DNA from: Polytrichum commune
Lineage: Eukaryota > Streptophyta > Polytrichopsida > Polytrichales > Polytrichaceae
Direction of reading: 5' to 3'
Assembly: GCA_950295325.1 (NCBI GenBank)
Contig: OX485807.1
Span: 31,345,666-31,409,665, forward strand
DNA length: 64,000 nucleotides
Shown one piece after another: positions 13,070 through 25,102 of the stretch (positions are counted from its first letter, which is position 1; each line of letters starts with the position of its first letter). Position numbers and translations under genes: made by a program. The notes under the pieces were generated by a model. The model saw only the letters and a program-made list of their open reading frames with translations, did not search any database and had not been told where the DNA came from.

Positions 13070-15826
13070 ATGGCAGCGAAGGAGCAGCAAATGCTGCAGG
13101 TGAGGCGCATTGTGGATCGGCTTTGGCTGTCGGTCAGCGATGATGACCGGATAGGATCACAAGAGCTGTACTGTGCCATCTTGCTCGTGTACAAGTGAGA
13201 GTCACCTGATTCTCAAAAGTAATTTAAGACAATTTGCAACAGATTTATGTTAGTGACGCAGCAAACACATTACAGACACTGACACATTAGGTGAGTGGGT
13301 CTCAAATGGACAAATTTTTCTTTGCACCCACTTCTCATAGGATACGAGACATGCAATTTGTGCAAGGTGATTAGCAAATCCGCATCCTCCACATAGTTGT
13401 TTTTCTCATAAGTTTTTGGAGCTCATAGTGTCGGTTGGACCCAAACTGGTTTCATGTTGTGATCTTTTGGTTATTCTTTATTAATTTAAGGTATATTCCA
13501 TAGATTCCTGTAAAATGATCAGTAATTCTCCTGAAGTCTTGAACTTCAACTGGTTATTCCTCAAGCTCAACCGGTTTCATCTGTAACTAGCAGCCAGTTC
13601 TCCCCATTCATTGCTTGTGACTGAAATGAAATAGCTGAACAAACATCCAGTTGTTTTGCATCCTCTTGCCAAATGGAATTGCAAGGCACAAACTTACTCG
13701 AAAATCCCAATGTTATTGAGTATCTAATGTTCCCTTTTCCCTGGCTATAATGAAGTGGTGTATTAAGTTTATGGTGGCTTTTGATTGATTGATGCTAATG
13801 GCTTTTGGTTTACGTATGTGTGGTAGTGAAATCAACAAAACTGTTCCGGGACCTTGGAACGATCCACCCACACGTGAAGAAGTGGAGGAGATGATGAAGG
13901 TTGGTCTTAACCAATGTTGATATAGTATTGATTCTCTTTATATACCATTCAGGTATCTATAACGAGAATTTTCACCCTTTTCAATACCAGTAGAGTATGG
14001 GTAATTTTGTTCGTGATACCATTCATGTTTACATACCATGCATGAACCTTCATACCTAGGCAAAAGTGTCCTAGTATCAATATGGTTTAGAATGGTATTG
14101 ACCTATACAATCACTCAGGTTTATGAAGATTCCCTCACATTGACATACCTATCAAAGATGAATACCTGACTTGTATTACACTTTTACTACCCATGAATAG
14201 GTTCCTAGATACCATTATTGATGTTGATTATTGATACTATGCATTCACCTAAGGTAGATGAGGCTAATGCGGACATCTCCAACTCTATGGAATCATCCAG
14301 CGAATGGATTCTAGCATTAGAAGCTTGAGCATGTTAAATATTGCGAATGAGGAGCAAAGAATTTGAAACCGTTGAAATTGGAGTTGAGGAAGATGTCGAT
14401 CTAGGTTCCAGAATAAAAAATTATCTACTTCTTCATGTGGCGTTATAGGGGGAACGTTATTTGCCAATATTAGTTGTGTCATGTCTCTAAAGTGGTCACA
14501 TGTTAGATAAAATGTTGTCAAATAGGTTTTCCATTATAGATTGCCCACAATACAAGTTGGTTGGCCCACCACAGCCACACACCGCCTCCTAATTTGCCCA
14601 CCTCCGCCACAAAAATCAAGCTTGTCATAGCTTGGTGACGAGGACTTCTCACTATGGAGGATGATAATTGTAGTTTGACTTTGACGAAGGTGACTAACCC
14701 AAATATCATCAAAGAAATAGCTAAATCATCATATATTACTCACCCACCGAATCAAAACGACTATACCGCTAATCAGAAGCCAAAAATAGGTGTCCGATTA
14801 AAGAAGCTAACCGAACTAGCCTCATCTACCTTATGTCTCAGGACCCACACTGGTCTCAACCCCGTCTCAATGTGGTTTCGGCTTTGCATTCCATGTGTAT
14901 GTGTTTATATATAATTTGCATATGAAGCTCAGACTGCAAAGTATGATAAGTGACAATGGGTTTGGAACCTCTTCTGAATGATGTAAAAATGATGGATTTG
15001 AGGAGCCCAGTCTCTGAAGTATGATAAGTTACAATGGGTTTGGAACCTCTTCTGAATGATGTAAAAATGATGGATTTGAGGAACCCAGTCTCTGAAGTAT
15101 GATAAGTTACAATGGGTTTGGAACCTCTTCTGAATGCAGTAAATATGGTGGATCTGAAAAACTCAGACTCCGAAGTATGATAGGTTACAATGGGTTTGGA
15201 ACCTCCTCTGAATGTAGTTAGTATGGTGGATTTGAGAAGCTCGGACTCCGAAGTATGATAAGTTACAATGGGTTTGGAACCTCCTCTGAATGTAGTAAAT
15301 ATGGTGGATTTGAGGAGCTCAAACTCCGAAGTATGATAAGTTACAATGGGTTTGGAACCTCCTCTGAATGTAGTAAATATGGTGGATATGAGGAGCTCAG
15401 ACTCCGAAGTATGATAAGTTACAATGGGTTTGAAACCTCCTTTGAATGTAGTAAATATGGTGGATTTAAGGAGCCCAGTCTCTGAAGTATGATAAGTTAC
15501 AATGGGTTTGGAACCTCTTCTGAATGATGTGAGAATGGTGGATTTGAGCACAGAAATTCGACGGTGACCAAGACGGGAGGCTGGACCATGATGAGTTTGT
15601 GGCGTTTCTGAAGAGCTTCACCAGGAACGTGTCCTCCAAAATTGGCACGAATATACTCATCTTTTCGTTTGTAGTCCCACTTCTGGTGTTGGCAGCACGG
15701 CGCATTACAGAAGAGATTCCGAGAGTGGGTGTGATAGTGAAACGCATCCCCGATGTTGTGTTCACACCTGTTGCCACAACGGCCATTGTCATGCTTGGTA
15801 CACACTACCGTGGAGGTTTCCATTAA
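13070..15826 (+). CDS. EF-hand calcium-binding protein with C-terminal hydrophobic segments (3 exons)
   Basis: The exons are 13070-13194, 13827-13899 and 15554-15826. All junctions are GT-AG and the phase is kept, giving 156 residues. A canonical EF-hand loop lies at residues 69-80 (D69, D71, D73, R75, D77, E80) within FDGDQDGRLDHDEF. A degenerate, probably non-binding loop is near residues 23-33 (SDDDRIGSQEL). Hydrophobic segments at about 98-114 and 134-148, separated by RRITEEIPRVG, suggest membrane attachment. Small plant EF-hand proteins with this layout are known, but their role is poorly defined. Calcium sensing at a membrane is inferred. The start is the first ATG after an in-frame TAA. 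Intron 2 (1654 bp) holds a MITE-like repeat and a 78-bp minisatellite; intron 1 holds a fold-back unit. An AATAAA lies at 15968-15973. Confidence 0.82.
13440..13620 (-). repeat. ACCGGTT fold-back unit in intron 1 of the EF-hand gene
   Basis: In reverse orientation, motifs such as GGTATATTCCATAGATTCCT, GTCTTGAACTTCAACTGGTTA and CAAGCTCAACCGGTTTCAT match the units at 51130-51703 and 63790-64000. It is a single diverged arm, not an inverted pair. Confidence 0.6.
13920..14252 (+). mobile_element. Dispersed MITE-like repeat in EF-hand intron 2
   Basis: About 330 bases match, in opposite orientation, the sequence at about 35905-36230 in a DHRS12 intron. Shared blocks include AATACCAGTAG(A/G)GTATGGGT, AACCTTCATACCTAGG, AGAATGGTATTGACC and GATACCATTATTGATGTTGA. 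The ends carry ATAGTAT in opposing orientation, a possible short terminal inverted repeat. No coding frame is present. The superfamily is undetermined. Confidence 0.65.
14940..15549 (+). repeat. 78-bp minisatellite, seven full units plus a partial, ending at an exon acceptor
   Basis: Units start at 14940, 15018, 15096, 15174, 15252, 15330, 15408 and 15486, each exactly 78 bases after the last; the eighth is partial. The core is AGTATGATAAGTTACAATGG. The final partial unit ends 4-5 bases before the exon 3 acceptor at 15553. Because 78 is divisible by three and the units are conserved, the minus strand shows a long repetitive open frame (14856-15551), which I treat as an artefact. The array makes up over a third of the intron. 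Confidence 0.92.
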
Positions 15827-15967
15827 ATTTTTTTTGATTCAATAGAGTTAACTGTAAACAAACTGGGGAATAGGGGGTCTTTGAGGCAGAGTTTTTCAAT
15901 GTGATTGTAACCGGAAAGTTTTGGAGGTTTTTTGGGGGAGCTTTAGGCGTTGACATGTTTCTCCTTC

Positions 15968-15973
15968 AATAAA
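15968..15973 (+). terminator. Candidate polyadenylation signal for the EF-hand gene
   Basis: A canonical AATAAA lies 142 bases after the stop codon, in a T/G-rich 3' region. Confidence 0.45.
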
Positions 15974-15999
15974 GTGAGCATCTTCTCATTTTCTTTGCC

Positions 16000-17660
16000 A
16001 AATTCTATGCACATGGCTTATCTATGCACATTTTGTTGGACTCTTATCATTTGTGTACTCGCTCATTAGAAACAAACTCAAATAATGAACTTAATTTTTT
16101 GTTTTCAACTGTTTGTAGCATAGAATTATAGAAAACGTTGAATACTAAGTGCTTTTATGTCACTGGCATGGGTGTGTGAAGTGGCAATTATGAGAGATTC
16201 TTTCAAAGTGGGGATTGGGTCCTCACTTTTTGTGACTTGACAATTAACTCTAATGTTTCTTGTGCAAGCACTTTTATTTGAGAAATCTTACTTGATTCTA
16301 GTTCAACTATAACACATGTCACTAGAATCTTAACCCCATGTGCTTTAGAGGGTTTTTTATGTTGGCTAAATGCCCTTGAATATCCCTTGGAACTTGCTGG
16401 AAAACAAACATTATTTAGCTAGTTGTTCCCCTCCATATGCAAATATTGAATTCGTCTATCACCTTCAACATCTCAATCTTGAAATCACATGCATAGTTAT
16501 AGAGGATACCTCATGGAAGTGGCCACATTTTAAGTGACATTTGGATAGTTTGGGGGGGGGGGTGACTCATTACGAGGGTTTGTATGCCCCGTGTGATCAA
16601 GGGGTATTTTGATGTAGAAGAGATATTAAATAAACAATTGCATGACCTAAAAATGTATTTATGATGTTTTAGAATACCATAGCATTACTTAGAATTGAGG
16701 AAGGATAGTAATACTTTATATCATTCCTTTGTTTTAATAAAAATGACTTTGTGTAAGGGATAAATTAAAGAACACCACTTGCACCAATCATTACAAAGGT
16801 GATCCTACCCAAATGACAAAGAAAGAGTTCGATCAAGTCTTCAAGGTCATACTATGATAGCAACTTTACATTGATCAATGGAATTCATAATTTCTATCAA
16901 TTCCATTAGTTTTCATATGAGAACAATACAATAAAGTTTGTGAACATGATTCACGACTTTCATAGTCTTCTCAATTCATTATAAGAAGACCGATATTTTT
17001 TATAAAAATAAAATAAAATAAAATTTTCAGATGTGTGGATGTCCTCCTTGGACGGTGCTTCACAAGTTTTATAATATAAAAGTTCTCATGAAAACCCTTA
17101 AAGTGCTCTTTTATAGCACACCTTACAAAATGCTTTTACCCCCCCCCCCCCAGGTCCTTGTAGGCATTTAGGAGTTCAAGATCTTGGCAACAAATGATGT
17201 GAAAATTTGTACACTCCAACTTTCACTTACATTTGTCATTGTTCTAAGGTAGAGGGTGCTAAGCTCCAACCCTTTCTTAAAAGCACCCCCTATGCATGCC
17301 TCCTAATCCCATAATTGTAGCACACCTTAAACCGTCCAAATGTCTCTGGTGCAACGCAGGGGCAATTTTGGGTGAATAGTGGGGAGGTTTTAAAAGAATG
17401 TGGGGTTGTTTTTGGGCAAAAGTGGAACTGGGTTAGGGCAAACGTTGGAAGCTAGGGGTGGGTTACTTATATGTTTATTTTATTTTATTAAGACCTCGCA
17501 TGAAAAGGTTTCAAGGGCTCAATGTTTTTAATGGGGTGGAGTGTTGGAGTGGTGCTTTCCATGTGGGGGCGGTTTGGACAAAAGACGGGGATGGTTTTGG
17601 AAGAAACCAAGGTTGATTTGGAGCAAGTGTCGGGATAGTTGTGGAAGCGTAGCTGTATAG
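16000..17660. other. Intergenic stretch with G11 and C13 tracts
   Basis: No supported gene. Poly(G) at 16552-16562 and poly(C) at 17139-17151 are the notable features. A 74-codon minus frame at 17511-17735 is proline-rich but has no known domain. Confidence 0.4.
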
Positions 17661-17667
17661 TTCTTTA

Positions 17668-18086
17668 TTGGCTTTGTCTGTAGGACAGAGACTATGCATC
17701 AACTTCTTCGTTTCAAGAGCAAATTTCCTAACCACTTTGCGTTCACACTTGGACGTTACTTGTTCTTGTTATTTTCGGCCCACTTTATGTAATGTGGATG
17801 TTAACTATAGTTTTTATATATATATATAAGTGCTTCCTAAAACGCATGAAAGAAATCTAGTTAACTATAGTTATTTCGGCAGTTCTTGATTATTTATTTT
17901 AAAAATTTCGGGTGATAAATAAGTAGCTTCAATCCTTGACCCGCATTTGAGAAGAAGGTGCACAAAATCCATGAAAAGGTTTGGTATAGTAAATAGCCAT
18001 GAATTGGCAGGAGTAAAGTGGACATCTACAATTGTAGTCTTTCATAGTAAAGGACAAAGCCTCACGGTTCTACTGTTTTCTTGTTG
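17668..18086 (+). repeat. Long dispersed repeat, copy 1 (partner at 51953-52356)
   Basis: About 400 bases are shared in the same orientation with 51953-52356, from TGTCTGTAGGACAGAGACTA through GTTAACTATAGTTATTTCGG to GACAAAGCCTCACGGTTCTA (GACAGAGCC in the partner). Differences are point changes plus a (TA)n expansion at about 17816-17829 in this copy, where the other has a CT run. No gene or terminal repeat was found, so it may be part of a longer retroelement or a segmental copy. Confidence 0.75.
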
Positions 18087-18238
18087 ACAACGAATAAGAA
18101 AACACTATAAGGCATCTTGACAGAGTATGACTTAGTACGACTATCGCCTACCGTAACAAAATACTCCTCTCGGCCTTACAGAGCTCTTGACTCATTTCCC
18201 TTACAACCTCCCCCACTTTTAACTCAACTCTAGCTCTT

Positions 18239-18242
<4 letters not shown>

Positions 18243-18297
<55 letters not shown>
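18243..18297 (+). repeat. (AG)n microsatellite, 55 bp
   Basis: An almost pure AG dinucleotide tract. It abuts the left arm of a MITE-like element whose other copies carry short GAGAGA ends, so the tract probably expanded from the element's own terminus. Confidence 0.9.
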
Positions 18298-18300
<3 letters not shown>

Positions 18301-18415
18301 ATCACAGATGAGCGTACCTCTCATCCATCCAACATAAAAACTTGACCCCTTATAGGTTTGTTGGATGAATGAGAGGTACACTCGTATACAATAATTCCCT
18401 TTCTCTCTCTCCCTC
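18298..18415. repeat. MITE-like element, GAGAG/CATTCATCCAACAT family, copy 3
   Basis: The arms (GCGTACCTCTCATCCATCCA at about 18311-18335; TGGATGAATGAGAGGTACAC at about 18362-18381) form a compact inverted repeat around CTTGACCCCTTATAGG. An AG tract is on the left and a CT-rich tract on the right, as expected for inverted purine-rich ends. Confidence 0.65.
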
Positions 18416-19629
18416 CCTCCCTTTCCAAGGAGGAGTCAAGTCTAGGCTCCAGTCCAAAGCATACAACTCCCAACTCACAATCACAGCTGGCAGGAGTTGC
18501 CAATTGTCCCAGCTTGTCACTAATTTTTTGGGGCTTCATGGCTATTTGATTGACAAAGAAAACAAAAAGAGTACTTCGGCCATGCCATGAAAAAGGACTA
18601 CACCTACCACCACACACTTCTCGGGCGGTCTAATGTACGTGGGTGTTAATGGCTTAGTGACTTTCATGTTCTCCATCTTCTACGACCTAATCAAATGTTC
18701 GTGATAAAACTTGTGTTTTATTAGCAAAAGGATGATGAAGTATCAACAAAAATTGGATTGAAATCGGATCTTCCTTGATTACATATGAATATCAAAAGTG
18801 TATATTATATGCTGATTCTCTAAATACATATCTAGCTTCTCCCCCCCCTCCCTCCCTAACTAAAATTCTACTGTCTATTGAATGTTGAGTAGTAAATAAA
18901 TTTTTAGGATGTAGTTTGATGTCTTTTGAGCATGTGTCTTTGTTTGAAGACCCACATTCAACCACAAATGTTCCAATTTTAGGTGTCTAAGCAACCAAAT
19001 TTAGGCATGTACCTTGATACGATACAAACCGCGCTTGGGGTTGCCCATGATATCTTAGAAGGTATCAATAAATTCGATGGGAGAATGTTGGGCCTAATTT
19101 TCCACTTGCAAAAACAAATAACAACCCATGGATCTACAATCGTCCACTACAAAACCTGTAAATGTGCACTTTGAAATAGTAAAGAAGAACAGAGAAATGA
19201 CTATTGTTTGTTGTGAATGGACTCCATATACCCGTTTCGCCTATTCTCTAGGTTTTTGTGGATTCTAGTTGATTCTCCACCCTCAAATTAGAAACCTCCA
19301 CTTGACAACCAACATGATAGGTGTATGCATTTCCATGGCATGAGTTGCAATGGACAAGTTTCAAGGGATCGTTGGAGTGGACAAGTTTCCTCCCAATGCT
19401 TGTAGACAATTTGTAGTCAAAGGTTGAAGGGGGTGTATTTAACTGTGGTGTATGGGAATGTTTAGGGGATAACTTGTGAGTGCCAGGGTGTTGTTATTGC
19501 TATAATTTTGATTTGATTTGTTTTGTTTTGTGGTATACTTTTTTTTGTTATGATTTTGTTTTGTTTTATGATTTGTTATGTTGAGAGGGTCGGGAGCCAA
19601 TTATAGTCATCTAGTGCACCATGAAGACA
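18416..19629. other. Intergenic stretch, no gene seen
   Basis: Short frames only; no domain or splice structure recognised. Confidence 0.35.
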
Positions 19630-19632
19630 TTA

Positions 19633-20125
19633 GGGGTTGTTTACATCATGGACCATGAAGTTGTTCCATGTTAAATGACCTTGAAATTCCATGGTCACAC
19701 TTCCATGGTTAATAATTCTTTTTTTGTTGCAAAATGCAATTTTTTAAATCCATTGGGCCCCTCAATAGGGGTAACCAAATGTGGACAAAGAGGAGTGACC
19801 ATGCACCAAAACATTGTTCAAGTGCAGATTTTATTATTTATTTTTCAATCTACTCAAAACATGCCCAAAAATGACAGTTTTCGAGTTTTGTCATGTTTAA
19901 CCTTCTCCCCTACTTCCTCCCTTCTTCCCTCTTGATTATAGGAATGTCTAGCAAAAAGAAGAAGACTAAAAGTAGTAAAACGGCATTTTCTCTGCCATGG
20001 TTCCTTGATTTTTGTAGTGAGAAAACCTCTTTTGCTTTTCTTATCACAAAACTCATTGGACCATGACAATGGATAATGTACACATGACAATAAGACTTTT
20101 GAAACCTCGAGCTTCATGATCACTT
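19633..20125. mobile_element. PIF/Tourist-like MITE, diverged copy
   Basis: The left end TTA|GGGGTTGTTTACATCATGGA is closely similar to the left end of the element at 44929-45399. The inner right part contains CCATGACAATGGATAATGTA, the reverse complement of ATTGTCCATTGTCATGG in the other copy. The right terminus is not recognisable, so the copy is probably truncated. Confidence 0.45.
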
Positions 20126-20219
20126 TGACATATTTTCCTTGATGTAAACCGAAGTGGACCTAGGACAAGATTAACAGCCAATCGCTTAGTTTGGGGGAGC
20201 AAGAGACGACCTTAGGACC

Positions 20220-20550
20220 CATGATGTAAAGAACCGGGGCTCCCTAAATACCCCCGACGAGCGTTGCAGCTGTCAGGCTCGGAGGCCAGGTTCGGTGGGG
20301 TTCATTTTTCTGGCCATCCCCGTTTTAGCCCCTTGGTTACTTTTTTTGGGTTTTTTTTGCTAAATTTGGGTCCTACGGCCCCAAATTACCCTAGGGAGCC
20401 CCTTATGAGATCAAATAAGGCCCCACCCAATTAAAAAAATAGGGGGCATGTTTTATCCCAACCCTACCACCCCCTCCCGAACCTAGCCTCCGAGCCACGC
20501 TCGATGGGGGTTTTTAGGCAGATCCTAAAGAACCCCTTAGAACCTATTCT
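20220..20550. mobile_element. GC-rich inverted-repeat element
   Basis: The left arm (about 20228-20300, with CCCCCGACGAGCGT and GGCTCGGAGGCCAGGTTCGG) is mirrored by the right arm (about 20470-20545, with CCCGAACCTAGCCTCCGAGCC and ACGCTCGATGGGGG). The interior has no frame. It is markedly more GC-rich than its surroundings. No target duplication could be fixed. Confidence 0.6.
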
Positions 20551-20559
20551 CTATTATAT

Positions 20560-23500
20560 ATGAAGGGGCGGTGCTTTTTGTCTACGATTGGGAGACGGTT
20601 CTGGCCACGGAAAAAGTCCCATCCCTCCCATGTAGTAGTGAACTTAAAGTTACTATACTTGAAATCTGTGGCATGTGGAGGGTTTGACTGAGATAACTAT
20701 ACTTGAAATATGAATCCCACAATGAACCCTAATTATCAATCAAAGAAGCTTCCAAGGCCCATGAGAATATCAAAACAGGGCAACTTTCTCTTTCCTATTT
20801 CCCATATTGTGTAGCTAATAGGGACTCATATGTACTTGCATATTAATCCTGGAATATCATGCATTTTAACACACATAGATGAAAGAAAAAGGAAGCGTTT
20901 ATTTAATTGTATTCTTTATTTTTAATCTACCTTCTCTTTGGATAGACAAGTCAATAATAGTTGTGAGAGGAGACTCACCGGTTGGAAAGGAAAAGAACGT
21001 AAGGTCGAGGGTGCTTAAACCAACACTTCAAGCGATTTAGCCTATTTTTGGAGTCCGTTTGGATTATTGGGATGCATGGTTGGCTTAGACATACTAGAAA
21101 CGAAAATAAAGTAAATTGCACATCATATGAATATACTACAAATTTTTGAAGTCACTTGTCCCTAGCTTTTTAAACTTGTCTCTACACTCCTAGTTTTTCC
21201 ACTGCAAACAACTCCTGAAACCGTCATGGCACTCGTCCAAAACGCTCCCATTTCTCACCGGAAAACCCAAGCAGTACCTGTAGCGAACAATAGTTTACCT
21301 TGTTAATCCTGTCACATGGATGCAAAAGTTTAACTTCATAGAAGTAATTCATCAAGATTAGATGGAATCATTGGGTTGACTTGAGTGTAAAGTTGTTCAA
21401 AGGGAATACAGTGGCACACCTTGTTTGTACATTGCAAAGAGAATTCTTCCGATTGAAAGTCCATAATTGTTTGGTCATTTATTTTGCAGTGGATGAATGT
21501 GCGTGGCGAGCAATTGCAGTTATTTTTTATGTAAGTAGTTGGAAAGCTTACTGTTGCATCTTACAAAAAAATAATTCACATAATCTAACAAAAAATTAGA
21601 ATGTGAAAATCAAGTAAACTTTAAAAGGGTAACCTTTATGTAGATTGCATGCTACTTCAAAACTTTATGTTTGATGAATGAGAGAGAGGCACACTATTAT
21701 GCAAACATTTTCTGCCGCCTTATGTCTTTGAGCAATATACCATCCATATATATATATATATAGAGAGAGAGAATGATATAATCACTGAGCTGGAGTTCGG
21801 CGTTGGCCATCACTAATTTCTAGTAGACATTGACATTGAGGTTGTTAGTTGAATCGCGATTACACATGCAATCTTGTTGTCAACCACTCCAAACTTCCAA
21901 ACGATTACCCATCAATGGTGGCATGTTGAATGGATGATGCAAAGTATGGTCCAAGATGGCACTGGCCCGTTGTACTACTCTCCATTTCAGTTCAATTCAT
22001 CTCAAGTCACAACACCTCAACAGAAATACACAAACAAATCATATTCATAAACTTGCCCTGAGACACAACTCAACAACTTCCAAAACACACTTGATCACCA
22101 CACATGCTCACATTTGTTGCCTGTTCCAAAGAGATGAACAATCAACAAGCATACTCCAATCTCTCTCTATTTGCGATGATGATAAGTGGATCTATGGCAG
22201 GCTCCTCCAACTCCGTAGAATATGTTAAGTGTTGGATCAACTCGGGGAATTGTCTTTTCCAGTTTGGCATTTGCAAATCACGAAGATTGTCATCTCAAGT
22301 TTGAGGATCGGACTTGCAGAGATGAAAAGGTGTAAAAGTCTAAAGCAAAGATTGATTCTCTTATGTTATATACACGATGACATACTGGGCCCTCCCAACT
22401 ATTGAACATGAAATGCTTTTAATGTTTTGAGCACATAGCTATCTTATCTTGTTGTGTCACACGTGTCTTTTTGGTACTCATCCTTGCCACTCACCATCGT
22501 GACATTTAAGGGACTTCTTGTCGAGAAGGAGTCTATGGGCGATGAAAGCAGCTTTTGGCTTTTGGTGAGGCCACGTTGCCTGTGCTTTCTCGACCGTCGG
22601 ATTTGACCGATGTACCACTCATCCACTGCTTGTGTGATGGCTAAGGATAGAGGCATGATAGAGGCAATGTGACATTTCTAAGGCTAATTAACCACATGTG
22701 GGAGACCTCTTAGACATGTTTATGCTTTGAGAAAGTATAAATTATTGTATTGTATTACTTTAATGCTTTAAAAATACTTTGATGTGATATTTTATAATAT
22801 AAGCACATACTACAAATATGCATGATTGAGGTGCACACTGGTGATTTTAGGTCATGAGTTGGTTTTGGTTATGTCCACCTTAGGACATATGCCTATCGCT
22901 TGGAAGCCAATGAAACAAGGATGAACCGCCAATTTTTAGTTTTTATTAGCATATGGTTCTTCTCAAAAGGACGTATTCAAGTTGTGATCTTTTAATAAAG
23001 GCAATCAGGAGTCTGTGTAAGTACAACAATCGTGGGTGTCATGGTAAACAAAGTAATTTGACCACAATATTGGAATGAACATGTAACCAATTGCCTTGAA
23101 GCTAATAACTGTTGCATGGACACCCATTGGGACTTATGTGAGATCATTTTTGCTTGAGAGAGATGGAATTCATGGTCCCACCACTTCCTTTAACACATCC
23201 CTATTTGTGTCAACCATGCATCTTGATCTACAAAGAAAAACAACGATTGCAACTTGGGATGGACATAATTCAACCTTGGCAATCAATTATACATCTATGT
23301 GCATGTGCCAAAGTGAAATCTACAATCATTTGTAGGAGAAAGTAGGTAAGGGGTAACATGAAGCATGTGAATATAATGCGTTCCTTTTCCATGTTGATGG
23401 ACATAATATTCGTCAACCTCTAGACCACTCATCCCCAACTACAATGAACCCACAAGGAATAATCCTCGTTGAGATTGAAAAATGGCTCCCAAAAGTGTCC

Positions 23501-23655
23501 CCACTTTTTGCCCATAACCATCCCCACCTTTTGTCAAAATGGCCTTGCATTTACACTCTAGCATCCCTAATATCATGCATGTGGCAACCAAAATGCATGT
23601 GATATTAAAGAGACCTACAATGTTAACATGGATGCAAGATAAAAGAGAATTAGTG
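20560..23655. other. Intergenic stretch, no supported gene
   Basis: Frames of up to 90 codons lack domains. A (TA)n/(GA)n patch lies at about 21747-21770, and a partial arm of the GAGAG MITE family at about 21660-21720. Confidence 0.35.
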
Positions 23656-23662
23656 CAACATG

Positions 23663-23997
23663 CACTAGTAGAAAAACTATGCGAAAAAGAACCGCAGTCG
23701 TTTTCCCATTGTGGTTCTTTTGACTACCCTGATCTGCAGTCGCTAAATGATTGCAGATTTTTCTTTTTCGTTTTGCGATTGAAATTGCTAAAATGTTTGG
23801 GTGTGTAACATACCGCTGGAAAGGTATTTTCAAGACCTTTCTAACGGTATACTACAAGCCCCCAAATTCCTAAACTTTCAATTGGTAAACCAGAAAAAAC
23901 AAATTTGCAGTCGTTTAGCGACTGCAGACTAGGGTGGTCAAAAGAACCGCAATGGGAAAACGACCGCGATTCTTTTTCGCATAGTTCTCTACTAGTG
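23663..23997. mobile_element. CACTA-type MITE with ATG target duplication
   Basis: The element begins CACTAGTAGAAAAACTATGC and ends in the reverse complement (GCATAGTTCTCTACTAGTG), a terminal motif typical of plant CACTA (En/Spm) transposons. It is flanked by a 3-bp duplication, ATG at 23660-23662 and 23998-24000, the length expected for CACTA. The inverted arms extend about 100 bases and share CCGCAGTCG/CGACTGC and TGGTTCTTTTGAC. The 335 bp carry no transposase, so it is non-autonomous. The closeness of its arms suggests a fairly recent insertion. Confidence 0.88.
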
Positions 23998-24000
23998 ATG

Positions 24001-25090
24001 TGACATTATGGGAATAACACAAATTCAAAATTTCAATAATGACAATAATGACAATATTGACAACATGATGCATACAAGCGTGTGGATTGAATGCTTTGGT
24101 GGATTATTTTAATGTCAAAACCATGATATATGTGAAAAGCAAATGAGCCAAAACATGGTTAAGTGAAAAAAAGTTGTACCATGTCAACTTAGAGGCGCAA
24201 GTAGCCACATTTCCTAGTTATATAACTCAAAACAATAATAGTGATTCATAGTAAAGTTACTAGTTAGTACTATGGGTTAGGACATTTCATAAATATATTT
24301 GCAAATTGCATGATTTACATCCATGAAAGTTGATTCTAGAGTTTGTAGAAGATACTCCCATGATGATCAGTTTTTGGTAAAGTGAGGGTGCAATAGACCT
24401 TAAGAAAATGCATTTTGCTTCAAAATTTCTGGCACACTAACATATGATCTTGCCAAACACTTAAAGCATACACAAAAATCATAAGAATTCTACAATGAAG
24501 TAGGTTTTAGCTCAAATCCACCACCTAGTTTAGGATCTACTTCATGCATATCTCCATATTACTAGTGAGGCACAAATTTTGTACTATGCATGGCTCAAAC
24601 CCACTGGAAGGCTCCATGGTCTCGAAATGACATTTTGTATAGAATTGAGCCTACTTCCCTTACTAAATATGGAATTTGTATTTCAATATAGGGGCATTCC
24701 ACTTTTCTTGTTCACTTTACCATGCTTTGACCCAAATGTGATAACAAGGAGAGAGATTTAATTGAGCAAATTCGTTCCCTAGGGTTTCGGGACATGATAG
24801 AGGGAGTGACATTACACAAGGTGACATTACGAAGGTAAGGGTGGAATTGATGGGCACCATAAGCCTCTCATAAGCCTGAGATCATGCATGATGAGGGCAT
24901 ACAAAAGATCAATATTAGACTAACATCATAATCATAATGTTTACGCACAGGCATGGTCATACTCCTAGTATTGATCTATGGTCATGATAGGCCATCATAT
25001 TGTATACTGTAAGTGTATTTTCATGTTATGCAAATATAGAATATGGTATTTCATTACAATAATTTTTCAATCCAGTTTCTTTGCATATTA
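24001..25090. other. Intergenic stretch, no gene seen
   Basis: AT-rich sequence with short frames only. Confidence 0.35.
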
Positions 25091-25102
25091 TGCAACCGAT
25101 TG

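Noticed and set aside
14856-15551. Long minus-strand repetitive ORF as a gene
   Set aside because: It is explained by a 78-bp tandem unit (a multiple of three) inside an intron; codons follow the repeat and not a protein constraint.
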